DNA of 64,000 nt from Chloroflexota bacterium (lineage in GTDB: Bacteria > Chloroflexota > Anaerolineae > CG2-30-64-16). Each line of letters opens with the position of its first letter. Position 1 is the stretch's first letter. The translations under genes were made by a program, and so were the position numbers. The notes below the pieces were generated by a model, which saw nothing but the letters and a program-made list of their open reading frames with translations, did not search any database and was not told the DNA's origin. The DNA is taken from the NCBI GenBank assembly GCA_026389845.1, contig JAPLHB010000188.1, positions 83,424-147,423 of the forward strand, in the 5' to 3' direction. Shown here piece by piece: positions 1 through 9,600 of the stretch.

Positions 1-511
1 CCAGATCGCGCCAGCTTCCGACCGACGCCGCGGGGCTGGGCGCAGCCCACAACGACAGGTTGAGTATCGGCAGCAGAAACGCGGCCAACGCCAGCCCCTC
101 CAGCGCGCCCGTCGCCAGGCGGAGGAGGTTGGCAGGCTCGTAGAGGTGCGGCAGGTCGGTGAAGAAGCTCACATAGGAATTCAGCCCGTCCACGGCCCAG
201 GCCAGGACGAACAGCGCAAAGAGGGCGATGTAGCGGCGCCCCGGAAGACCGCCCGCGCGCGTCCGTCCGGCCAGTGTCAGCGCGGCCAGTCCGGCCAGCG
301 CGGCCAGATAGGTGCCGGAGCACCGGGCGCACAACGGCAGGGGCCGGCCCGCCACGACGAAGACGTGCCCCGGCAGCCGCGCACATACCGCATAGGCGGC
401 ATGGTCGGCCTTGTCCAGCAGGCCGGCCGGCGGCGCCAACAACAGCGCCATCGCGCCGATCAACGCCAGGGCGGCCAGATAGCGATCCCACCAGCGCGCG
501 TTCGTCTGCAA
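1..511 (-). CDS. DUF2085 family membrane protein (3' end outside window)
   Basis: The reverse strand reads open from a TTG at 511 to the window edge (170 codons seen). A strong Shine-Dalgarno (AGGAGG, about 516-523) sits just upstream and decides the TTG start. The protein has several hydrophobic helices and the motif GRPLPLCARCSGTY at about residues 54-67, characteristic of DUF2085, an uncharacterised membrane family with a conserved CxxC-like pair. Biochemical role is unknown. It runs divergently from the deformylase gene, with a repeat element between. The C-terminus is missing only because of the window edge. Confidence 0.75.
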   Translation of the reverse strand, partial: MQTNARWWDRYLAALALIGAMALLLAPPAGLLDKADHAAYAVCARLPGHVFVVAGRPLPLCARCSGTYLAALAGLAALTLAGRTRAGGLPGRRYIALFALFVLAWAVDGLNSYVSFFTDLPHLYEPANLLRLATGALEGLALAAFLLPILNLSLWAAPSPAASVGSWRDL

Positions 512-548
512 ATTCCCCTCCTTTGTCCCTCAAAGATAATCTTGCGCT

Positions 549-756
549 GTCATGCTGAGCGGGTTAACGAATAAAAGTCCGCGGCGACGAGACCCCAGCG
601 AAGCATCTCTCTGCGCCATCGAGACCCCTTCGGCTTCGCTCAGAGCTTGCCCCTTCACTGCGTTTCAGGGCAAGCTCTGAACGCAGTGAAGGGGCAGACC
701 CTTCGCTGGTGTCACGGCGTAGTGCATTGTTCGTCGTTAACCCGCTCAGGGTGACA
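549..756. repeat. Dispersed palindromic repeat R1, copy a
   Basis: The segment opens with TGTCATGCTGAGCGGGTT and closes with AACCCGCTCAGGGTGACA, giving complementary ends. The inner part carries the family's CAGCGAAG and CTTCGCTGG blocks and CTGAGC/GAAGGGG half-sites. The outer arms of the intact MITE copies elsewhere are not visible here. Confidence 0.8.
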
Positions 757-850
757 ATTGCCGAAGTTCATGGGCGACGGCGTGAAATAGCGCTGATCTC
801 TACTGCCCGGCATTATACCCGAGATTCGCGACGGACGCTACCTGCCGATT

Positions 851-879
851 TTGGGGACAGGCGCAATCTACGGTATAAT
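851..879 (+). promoter_or_regulatory. Probable sigma-70 promoter of def
   Basis: A TTGGGG hexamer at 851-856 is followed after 17 bp by a perfect TATAAT at 874-879, 34 bp before the deformylase ATG. The -35 is weak but the spacing is ideal. Confidence 0.55.
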
Positions 880-913
880 TTTTCACCTAATCCACAGAGA
901 AATTGGAGCAGGC

Positions 914-1459
914 ATGGCGATTCGTGAGATCATCTTTCTCGGCCACCCGACGCTACGCCGGAAGGCGCGCAAGGTGACCAAGTTCGGGCCGGAAGTAAAG
1001 CAGTTGATTGACGACATGATCGAGACGATGCGCGTGGCGCCGGGGGTGGGCCTGGCCGCGCCCCAGGTGAACGTGCTGGAACGGGTGATCGTGGTCGAAA
1101 TGCCCGCCGACGAAGAAGAGGGCACACCGGCCGAGTTGTACGCCTTCGTCAACCCGGAGATTGTCAAGACGTCGCGCGAGACCGAGGAGGGCCTGGAAGG
1201 CTGCCTTTCGATCCCCGGCTTCACCGGCGACATCACGCGGCACACGATGGTCGTCGTGCGCGGGCAGGATGCTTACGGCAAGCCCCAGCGCGTTCGCGCC
1301 TATGACTACCTGGCGCGCATCCTCCAGCACGAGATTGACCACCTGGAAGGGATCATGTTTATTGACCGGGTAGCCGACCCGTCCAAGATCCACAAGATCA
1401 CGGATGAAGAGGCCGCCAACCCGACGCCCGAAATGGCCGAGGCGATGGCGTTTGCGTGA
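914..1459 (+). CDS. def: Peptide deformylase
   Basis: Metal-dependent amidase that removes the formyl group from the N-terminal methionine of new proteins. All three family motifs are present: GVGLAAPQ (residues 44-51), EGCLS (95-99, metal ligand Cys97) and QHEIDHLEG (138-146, His139/His143 ligands and Glu140 catalytic base). The length of 181 residues is normal. An in-frame GTG 63 bp upstream is possible, but ATG 914 follows GGAG at a good distance and gives the canonical N-terminus starting MAIREI. No fmt gene is adjacent. Confidence 0.97.
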   Translation: MAIREIIFLGHPTLRRKARKVTKFGPEVKQLIDDMIETMRVAPGVGLAAPQVNVLERVIVVEMPADEEEGTPAELYAFVNPEIVKTSRETEEGLEGCLSIPGFTGDITRHTMVVVRGQDAYGKPQRVRAYDYLARILQHEIDHLEGIMFIDRVADPSKIHKITDEEAANPTPEMAEAMAFA

Positions 1460-1559
1460 GGACGACGAATGACGGCGGACCAACGACGAACGACCGCTGT
1501 CGCCAACAACCGTCCTTCGTCTTTCGTCCTTCGTCACAATGACACGGAGTTGCTGACTG

Positions 1560-2123
1560 ATGGACATCTTCGACACCATCGCCGCCCGCCACAGCGTCCG
1601 CACCTACAAGCCCGACCCGGTGCCGGATGAGCTGATCGGCCGGTGCCTGGAAGCGGCGCGGGTGGCGCCGTCGTGGCGCAACGGGCAGTGCTGGCGGTTC
1701 GTGGTGGTGCGGGAGCCGGCGACTATCGAGAAGCTGGCCGCCCAACGGGTCTACGGCTACCGGATCAACGCCTGGCTGCGCACCGCGCCGGTTGTGATCG
1801 TGGCCTGTGCCGAGCCGGGCGAGAGCGGCCAGCATACCGATCTGCCCTACTGGGCGGTGGACACGGCCATCGCTTTGGAGCACCTGGTGTTGGCAGCCAC
1901 GGCCCTGGGATTGGGGACGTGTTGGATCGGCGGCTTCGACGAGAAGACCGTGCGGGCGCTGCTTGCCGCGCCGGAGCGCATCCGGGTGGTCGCCTATACG
2001 CCGCTCGGCTACCCCGCCGAGGGTGAGGCGCTGATGGGACGGGCCGTCAAGGCCATCGCCCGCAGCCACAGCCGGAAGCCGCTGGAGAAGATCGTATTCC
2101 ACGAGCGGTGGCTCGAAAAGTAG
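1560..2123 (+). CDS. Nitroreductase-family FMN oxidoreductase
   Basis: A 187-residue protein of the NfsB/FRP nitroreductase superfamily, dimeric FMN enzymes that transfer hydride from NAD(P)H to nitro groups, quinones or related acceptors. The N-terminal motif ARHSVRTYKPDPV (about 9-21) carries the FMN-phosphate Arg-x-Ser-x-Arg signature. APSWRNGQCWRFVVV (about 36-50) and the C-terminal GLGTCWIGGFDE block are also family-typical. It lies about 100 bp after def and ahead of a hairpin, so it may be transcribed alone or with def. The natural substrate cannot be read from sequence. Confidence 0.88.
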   Translation: MDIFDTIAARHSVRTYKPDPVPDELIGRCLEAARVAPSWRNGQCWRFVVVREPATIEKLAAQRVYGYRINAWLRTAPVVIVACAEPGESGQHTDLPYWAVDTAIALEHLVLAATALGLGTCWIGGFDEKTVRALLAAPERIRVVAYTPLGYPAEGEALMGRAVKAIARSHSRKPLEKIVFHERWLEK

Positions 2124-2150
2124 GGGCAGGCACACGCCTGCCCCGGTCTT
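2123..2150 (+). terminator. Hairpin after the nitroreductase gene
   Basis: GGGGCAGGC / ACAC / GCCTGCCCC forms a 9-bp perfect stem directly over the stop codon, followed by GGTCTTT. The short U-run makes it a moderate terminator candidate. It lies just upstream of the fdhD promoter. Confidence 0.5.
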
Positions 2151-2178
2151 TGCGCCGCGCCGCGGTTGCGGGTATAAT
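2150..2178 (+). promoter_or_regulatory. Probable sigma-70 promoter of fdhD
   Basis: TTGCGC (2150-2155), 17 bp spacer, TATAAT (2173-2178). The predicted transcript starts around 2185, leaving a leader of about 20 nt that includes the AAAAGGGGG ribosome site. Confidence 0.6.
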
Positions 2179-2203
2179 AAAGCTCAGTTGAAAAAGGGGG
2201 CGG

Positions 2204-2983
2204 GTGGACGTCAGCCAGGCGGTGACATTCAGGCGGTTCGAGAACGGCCGCAGCGAGACGGTCGAAGGCGCGGTCGTGCGCGAAGGCCGGGTGCGACTGC
2301 ACGTCAACGGCCGCGAGATCGCCACGCTGATGTGTACGCCTCATCAGATCGATTTATTGGCGCTCGGCTTTTTGCGCAGCGAAGGCATCATCGCGGGCCT
2401 GGCCGATGTCCGGCGGGTGGTGATCTGCCCCAGCGCTGCGTGCGTCGAGGTCTGGCTGCGCCGCGCCGAGTTCGAGCTGCCCGGCCCGCCGACAATCACC
2501 AGCGGGTGCGGCGGCGGCATCACCTTTGCCGATTTGACCGCGGCCGCGCAGCCGTTGACATCGGAATTGCGGGTGAGTGCACGGCAGTTGGGCCGCCTGC
2601 TGCGCGCCCTACAAGAAACGCAGCGAACGCGCGGCATCCACACCTCGGCCCTGGCCGAGGGCGAGACATTGCTGACCGTCGTGGAGGACGTGGGTCGGCA
2701 CAACACGATTGACAAGCTCTGGGGCTACTGCCTGACGCATGACATCTCCCCCCAGGAAAAGATTTTGCTCAGCACCGGGCGGATCAGCTCCGAGATGTTG
2801 AACAAGGCTGCGCGCATGGGCGTGCCGGTCGTCGCCACCCGCACCTCGCCGACGAGTCTTTCGCTCGCCCTGGCCGAGGCCTGGCACGTGACCCTGGTCG
2901 GCTACGTCCGCCGCGACAGCCTCAATGTGTACACGGCGCGCGAGCGCGTCGTCGAGGAGGAGAGCACCGATGCACACTTGTGA
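2204..2983 (+). CDS. fdhD: Formate dehydrogenase accessory sulfurtransferase FdhD
   Basis: FdhD moves sulfur from a cysteine desulfurase to the molybdenum cofactor of formate dehydrogenases. Diagnostic blocks are TSGCGGG (99-105), the EDVGRHNTIDK motif near the middle, and a C-terminal STGRISSEMLNKAARMGVP block. The usual CxxC is reduced to one cysteine (Cys102), with Gly at the second position. Start is GTG 2204 behind AAAAGGGGG. The next gene starts inside its 3' end (14-bp overlap). The implied molybdenum/tungsten formate dehydrogenase is not in the window. Confidence 0.93.
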   Translation: MDVSQAVTFRRFENGRSETVEGAVVREGRVRLHVNGREIATLMCTPHQIDLLALGFLRSEGIIAGLADVRRVVICPSAACVEVWLRRAEFELPGPPTITSGCGGGITFADLTAAAQPLTSELRVSARQLGRLLRALQETQRTRGIHTSALAEGETLLTVVEDVGRHNTIDKLWGYCLTHDISPQEKILLSTGRISSEMLNKAARMGVPVVATRTSPTSLSLALAEAWHVTLVGYVRRDSLNVYTARERVVEEESTDAHL

Positions 2984-3452
2984 CGAAGCCTGGACCGCGT
3001 TGGATCGAAGTTTCAAGGAATTCATGGATTGCCTGGGGCAGTTGACCGAAGATGAGCTGACTTCGGCCCCGGTCGCGGGCAAATGGACGGTCAAGGATGT
3101 GGTCATCCACGTCTGGTCGTGGCTCGATGAGGCGATCCACACCGCGCAGGCGTGGCATGGGCCGCGGCCGTGGCAGAAGGGCGTGACCTATAACGATGCC
3201 TGGAACGAGAAACAGGTGGATGATCGGGCCGCCCTGCCGCTCATTACCGTAGTAGACGGCATCACCAGCGCACATCGTCGCCTGATGCACGTGCTGGATT
3301 CGGCCGATGCGGAGACGTTGGCGACGGTGGGGCGAGCGCCGTGGGGCGAGGAGATGCCGCTGGTGGAGTTCTTCTATGGCATGGCCGGGCACTACACGGA
3401 ACACGTCGCTAACTTGAAGACGTACCAGGAGCGGTGTCTGAACGGCTGTTAG
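2970..3452 (+). CDS. DinB-like / maleylpyruvate-isomerase-fold protein
   Basis: A 160-residue four-helix-bundle protein of the DinB superfamily, many of which are metal-dependent thiol transferases or isomerases. The three-histidine metal site is visible: His47 in VKDVVIHVWSW and the HYTEH pair near the C-terminus. GKWTVKDVVIHVW is a typical family block. Start ATG 2970 follows GGAGGAG and overlaps the fdhD stop by 14 bp, suggesting translational coupling. Whether it helps FdhD or is simply co-transcribed is unknown. Confidence 0.78.
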   Translation: MHTCDEAWTALDRSFKEFMDCLGQLTEDELTSAPVAGKWTVKDVVIHVWSWLDEAIHTAQAWHGPRPWQKGVTYNDAWNEKQVDDRAALPLITVVDGITSAHRRLMHVLDSADAETLATVGRAPWGEEMPLVEFFYGMAGHYTEHVANLKTYQERCLNGC

Positions 3453-3480
3453 TCGGATGGCTGGATGGTATGCGGATGCA

Positions 3481-3512
3481 GCGTAGCCGGAGAAATCCGG
3501 CTACGCTTTTTT
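3481..3512 (+). terminator. Rho-independent terminator of fdhD-dinB operon
   Basis: Perfect 11-bp stem GCGTAGCCGGA / GAAA tetraloop / TCCGGCTACGC followed by six T. The T-run lies only on the right, so it acts on plus-strand transcripts. The remainder up to 3624 shows no gene. Confidence 0.93.
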
Positions 3513-3624
3513 GTGCCACCGGGCAGCGTGGCGAATTTCACGCCGGCAACCTCATCTCAACCGCAAGTGTACCGGCGTGATGGTCGAGGCGGAGCCGTTC
3601 GGCGGCTTCAAGGTGTGGCATCCC

Positions 3625-6600
3625 TTATGGCGTCACGATCACCGGCAGCCAAAGGCTCAGGTAGGTCGCCGTGGTCTCGGCTGCCAGGCTGGGCGTCCCG
3701 CTCAGATTCATCACTTCCAAGCGGTAGGTGTAGACCACGCCGCGGTGGGCGCTTTGGTCGAGCCAGGTGTAGCGATGGCCATCCGATGAGCCAGGCGAGA
3801 CGCTGGGGATCACCCGAGGGTTCAGCCGCACCCAGGGGCCGTCGGGGGGGGCGCAGCGATAGAGATTGAAGCCAAGCACGCCCAATTCGCTGATGGTCTC
3901 CCATGCCAGGGTCACACCGGCGGCCGTCGCGTCCGCGGTGAAGGACTCCAGTTCCCCCGCCGTCGGCGAGAACTTGAACTCGTAGTCCTCCACCTCGCCG
4001 CCGAAGACCACGCCGTAAGGCACAAACTCCTGGGCATATCCCTCCGGGTAGAGCCGGAACCGAGAATACAGTTGTCTGTCCGCCACATAGTTGGATGGGA
4101 TGCTGAGCGTCACAGTCTGGGCTGCGCTGATCACCGTGCCCAGGTCAACCGCCTCGCCCGCATCGGAGAAGTCCCCATCATCATTCCAGTCAAACCAGGC
4201 CCACAAATAGCCGCTGCCGCTGGCTGTCACGGTGAGGGTTCTGCTTGCGCCTGCGGTCCAGGCCCCCTGGCTCGGCGGCACGATGCCATCGTTATCGGCC
4301 GGCGTGCCCACCGCGCCATCGTTTTCGATCAGGATCGTCGGCCCCAGGTGCAGTGTGCCCGTGATCACGTGGCGTGCGCCGTCTTGCGCCAACGTGGTGT
4401 CGGCGTAAACGGTCGGCAGGTTGCCGAAGTCCAACTGCGAGACCTCGCCGGCGCTGACGCCCGTCATCTGTTGATTCGTCGCCAGGGTAAGCTCGGCGGT
4501 CAGGCCGGTCGAATCGGCTTTGTTGTCAGCGATAACCGAGCTGAACGTAAAGCCCAGCCGCTGGTAGAAGCCCACCTGGTACTTTCCTGCCGCCAGGTTC
4601 CCGAAGCTGTAGGCGCCGTTCGCATCCGAGATGCTGTACGCGGTCTGGTCATCGCCGTCTCCCCACACGCCGTTAGCACCCGCATAGTAGAGCGTGACCG
4701 GGGTATTCGCCAGCACAGGTTCGCCCGTTTCCTTGACGCCATCGTTGTCATCCTCCCAGGTGACGCCGCTGATCGAGCCCATCGTCAACGTCATGACAGT
4801 GGGGTCGCCGGTCTCCCCTGTGGCCGGATCATCGGTGGCGAGGGAGTATGCGTTGGCGCTCGCCGCGTGGCCCTGGTTGGCGAGCGTGGCAAGCTGGAAC
4901 GGCAGCGGATTGTTGACCGTCACGCGGTAGGTGATCGTGGCCGAGCCGCTGCCGGCCATGCTGGCAAAGGTCACGCTGACCGCTGTGCTGCTGCTCGTGT
5001 TGCTGCACGCCGGGGCACACGTTACGCTGCCCGCAACCAGCGTGGTGTTGGGATCCGGGGTGTCGTTGTACAAGACATTGTAGGCCGTGTTCGCGCCGTT
5101 GGTGATCACCACCTGGTATTTGAGCGTGTCCCCCGGCGAGACGCCGCCGCTGCTGTCCGCATCAATGAACGGCACAATGCGCGATGAGACGTCTGAGCTG
5201 CTCAGCGCGTCCTTGGTCGCGGTCAGGCTGGTCATGGCGACCAGGGTGTTGTTGTCTGTCGCCGAAGAAGCGGGGGTGGTCTCATAGGTGGCCGTGGCTG
5301 TGTTCGCGATCACGGTCCCGACAATAGCCCCGGAGTCAACCGTTCCCCTGACCGTATAGGTGACGCTGCCGCCGGCCAGGATGGTCGCCGTATTGGCGAT
5401 GTTCCCGCTGCCGTCCGCCGTGCACGTGGAGCCGCTGCTGGCGGCGCACGTCCACGTCACATCCGTGATGGCGGCCGGGAACGTGTCCTGCACGCTGACG
5501 CTGGCGGCGTCGCTTTTCCCGGTGTTGCTCACGACGATGGTGTAGATATCCCCGCGCCCCGGCGCCAGGCCCGGATTCGGGCTGCTGGTCTTGTTGACCC
5601 CTAAAGTGACCTGTGGGGTCAGGCTGCGACTCACCGAACTGCTGTTGTTGGCCTGCGCCAGGTCGGTGATGCCGGCCGGCGGGGCGACCGTGGCCGTATT
5701 GGTCAGTGTGCCCGTGGCCGCCGGAGCGATCGTGCCCTGGATGGTGTAGGTGGCCGTAGCGCCCGAGGGCAAGCTGACGGTCTCATACAGCGGATTGCTA
5801 CTCCCGCTGGTGTTCGTACATGTTCCGCCCGAAGAGACACAGGTCCAGGTCACACCGGTTACGGCTGCGGGGACCGTGTCCGAAACCACCGCCCCGGTGA
5901 CGGCGTTCGGGCCGTTGTTGGTCACCAGGAGCTGGTACGTCACACCATCTCCGGGTGTGGTGCCGCCCGACACAACGCTCTTGACGATGGACAGATCAGC
6001 AGCCGGGAGCAGCTCCAGGCCGGCGCCGCTCTGTCCGCTGAGGGTCTTGCCATTGGCGTCCGCATAGGTCACAGCCGCCGAGTTCGCCAGCAGGGTACTG
6101 CCGGATGGCAGCACTGTCACCACGATCTGGTCGCTGCCCGTGCAGCCGTACTGGGCGCGGGCGGTCAGCGTGGCCGTGTAGACGCCAGGCGTGGTGTATT
6201 GATGGGTAAAGGTATTGCTCAACTGATAATCCGCCGCCGGGCTGCCATCGCCGTAGGTGATCGTGTACGAATACGGTGTGCGCCCACCGATTGCCAGCTC
6301 GTTGGCTGAGAAGACCACATCCGTATCCTCCCGGACGGTGTTGGGGGCCGAGGCAAAGGGCCGCAAGCTGGTATATGCGGCGCCCAGGTTGAACAGCAGG
6401 CCGATGTGATCTTGTCCGCCCAGGGCGGCATGGCCGCCGTGGCGATTGTTGAGCAGTTGCACGGCCAGGATGTTGATGCCCGACTGGATGCCGGGTGTGG
6501 CAGTGAAGGAATCCGCGCCGCCTGCGCCGACCTCCTGGCCCAGATAGACGCCGTTCAAGTAGATGTCGGAGACGTCATCGCCAGCCAGCTCCAGGTTGGC

Positions 6601-9600
6601 GCTCAGGCCCGTCGCGTTGAGCGGCAGGCAGAAGGCCTGGCGGAAGAAGCTGAAGTTGCCGTCCAGATGTCCGTCGGTGTTCGGCGCCACCCACTCGGCC
6701 GAGAGGTCAGCAGGGTTGGTCCAATAGCTATACTCCGTTGTACTGGAGGCAGCTGGCTGCGTCCAGCCACTGTCGTCGAACGCCGTCATGCGCGGGTTGT
6801 CGTCATAGCCCGGCGGCGGCGTGCCATCCGCGCCCTGGTAGATATCCTTGAATGCCGCACACTTGTCGAAGTCGCACCACGGTCTGGTGACTGCGGTCGT
6901 GGTGCTGGTGATAGTCACGCTGTCGCGGCCGGTTTCCGTGGAGAGGGTGGCGGTAGGCTGGGTGCTGCCGCCCGCGGTCACGCCCGGTGTGACCGCGAAG
7001 CTCACCGTGCCGCTGGCGCTGGCCGTCTTGTCACCCAGGTTCCAGGTAATGACGCCGCCGCTTTCCGTCCCACCGCCGGTGATGCTGCCTGCGACGAGCG
7101 TCGTGTTGGCTGGCAGGGTGTCCGTGACGATCGCGCTGCTTGCCGTGACGTCGCCGGTGTTGCTCCACTGGATCGTATAGGTGACCGGCTGGCCGGGATA
7201 GGCCGGCCCGGCCGCCTGCTTCTCCAGCACGATGTACGGGGCCGTGACCAGATCGCTGTCGGTGGCAGTGCCGTTCGCCGGGTTGGGATCGGCCCCGTTG
7301 GCTGTGTCGTCCGCGATCGTAACACGGTCGGCCGCCACCGAAGAGGGCAGAGCACCCGACTTGACCTTCAGGTACAGCGTAATGCTGTGCGCGCCGTCCA
7401 CCGGCAGCGCTCCGATGTTCCAGATCAGCGTGCCCGCCCCTACGTCATAGGTGCTGGCAGGCGTAGAGCCGTTGTAGGTGTTCCCAGTGAGCTGCGCGGC
7501 ATCAATCTCCACCCCATTGAACAGAGTATCCGTGATCACCACACCGGCGGCGGCCTGATTTCCGGTGTTCGAGTAGGTAATCGTGTAGCGTATGGTGTCG
7601 CCTGCCAGGACCTGCTTCTGGCTATCGGTCTTGCTGATCACCAGGTCGGGCTGCGCGGTCACCGGCGTGCTGGTGGTGGAGGTGTTGTTGAGTGGCGAGG
7701 CGTCGGTAGTGGTCGTCGTGATCGCAGCGGTGTTGGCGATGGCGCTCACGCCGGCCGGCAGCGCATTGGTGATCTGAACCGTAAAGCTCACCGTCCCCGT
7801 GGCCCGGCTGGCGAGGGCGTCCAAGGACCACGTGATGATGCCACTGCCGACCGTGCCGGTGTAGGTGCCCGCGACCAGCGTCGTGTTGGCCGGCACGGCG
7901 TCCGTGATCTGCACATTCGCGGCCGGATCGAGGCCATCGTTCCTGTAGGCCAGCGTGTAGGTGATCAGATCACCGGGCATGGGCGTGGGGGAACTGGTCC
8001 CTGCCGACTTCAACACGGTCACATCGGCAGCCGTCCTCGTCGGCACGTAGAGGCTGGCCGTGTCGTTACCGGTGTCGAGGTCGGCCTGCGTCGCATCAAT
8101 GACGGCCGTGTTGAACAACGAAGCGCCGGTGATCGTGCCCACTGTGGCATTGAAGGTCAAGACGTAAGTGGCGTCGGGCGCCAGATCCGGCAGGCCCAGG
8201 GTCAGCTCTCTGGTCCCGGAGTTGTAGCTCACGGTTACGGTGGCAGAGCCGCCGTTGACAGTGAGACTGGCAGTGCCGGTATTATACGTGGTCAGCGCAT
8301 CCAGCGTATCCGTGATGGTGACGCCGGTGGCTGTGGCGTGCCCGCTGTTGCCGCCGCTGAGCTGATACGTGACCGTGCTGCCCGTTCCGGCGGGCGAGGC
8401 CGAGGTAAAGGTCTTGGCGATGGTCAGGTCCGGGTGCGTCGTCACCGTGTCCACGTCCGAGACTTCGTTGTTGGTCGTGTCCTTCTCGGCGCTGGTTGTG
8501 GTCACTTTGGCGTAGTTAGATAGGGCCGTCGTGCCGTCGGGCAGCGAGCTTGCCAACTTGGCCTGCACCGTGAACGTCTTGGATGCGTCTTTCGCCAGGC
8601 TGCCCAGCGACCAGGTCCACGTGCCTGCCGGGGATTCCACCGGCGTCACGCCCGAGTCGTCGCTGACGTAGGTCAGGTACGCCGGCAGTACGTCCTTGAG
8701 TGTGACTGCGTCGGCCGTGATGCTGCCGTTGTTGACCACCGTCAGAACGTAGCTCAAGGTGTCCCCCGGCTCCGCCACGGTCTGGCTGTCGGTCTTCGTG
8801 ATGAGCAGGTCGGTTGTGCCCAGCGCCAGGTCCTGCGTCGTCGGCCCGGCAGACAGGATCGTCGGGCTGGCGCTCGCATCCTGGTAACGCGTCTGCGAGG
8901 CTGTGACGGTGGCGGCGCCGGCCGTGAAATTGCAGGCCGTGCCGGCCACGAAGCTATACGCGCCGCCGGCCCCCGTGGTGGTTGTGCATGTGGTTGAATT
9001 TTGGGTCAGCGTCACGGTGGCGCCCACGAGCGGCACGCCGGTGCCCAGGTCGGTCACCACCCCACTCAGGCTTGGGCGCACCAGGGCCAGATCCTGGACA
9101 TTGGTCACGCCCGCCGTGATCGTTTTGCTGGCAGAAGTCAAGAGGTAACCTGCTGGCGCCGCGGTGGCAGCGACCGTCGCCGTGCCCGGCGCCAGCAGGC
9201 AGCCGCCCACGCCGCTGGTCACGGTGTAAACGCCGTTGGCATCCGTCGTCGCCGTGCAAATGTGACTGCCCTGGCTGTCCGTGGTCGTCACCTGCACGCT
9301 GACATTTGCCAGTTTTGCGCCCGTATCCTTATCGGTGACCACGCCCGTCAGCGCCGTCGTCTTGACCGTGAGGCCGGCGCTGGCCATGTTGTTGGCGGAG
9401 TTGGCATCGTACAGCTCCGATGACACGCTCGCTGTGTTGGTGATCGTGCTGCCGCCCTGCCCCAGGTTGACGGTGGCCGTGATGGTCAGCCTCGCGCTGG
9501 CGCCGCTGGCCAACGCCCCCACGCTCCAGGTGGGGCTGCTGTAGCTGCCCAGGGTCGCGCTAGACGAGCCGTAGGTCAGGCCGGCGGGTAGGGGATCGGT

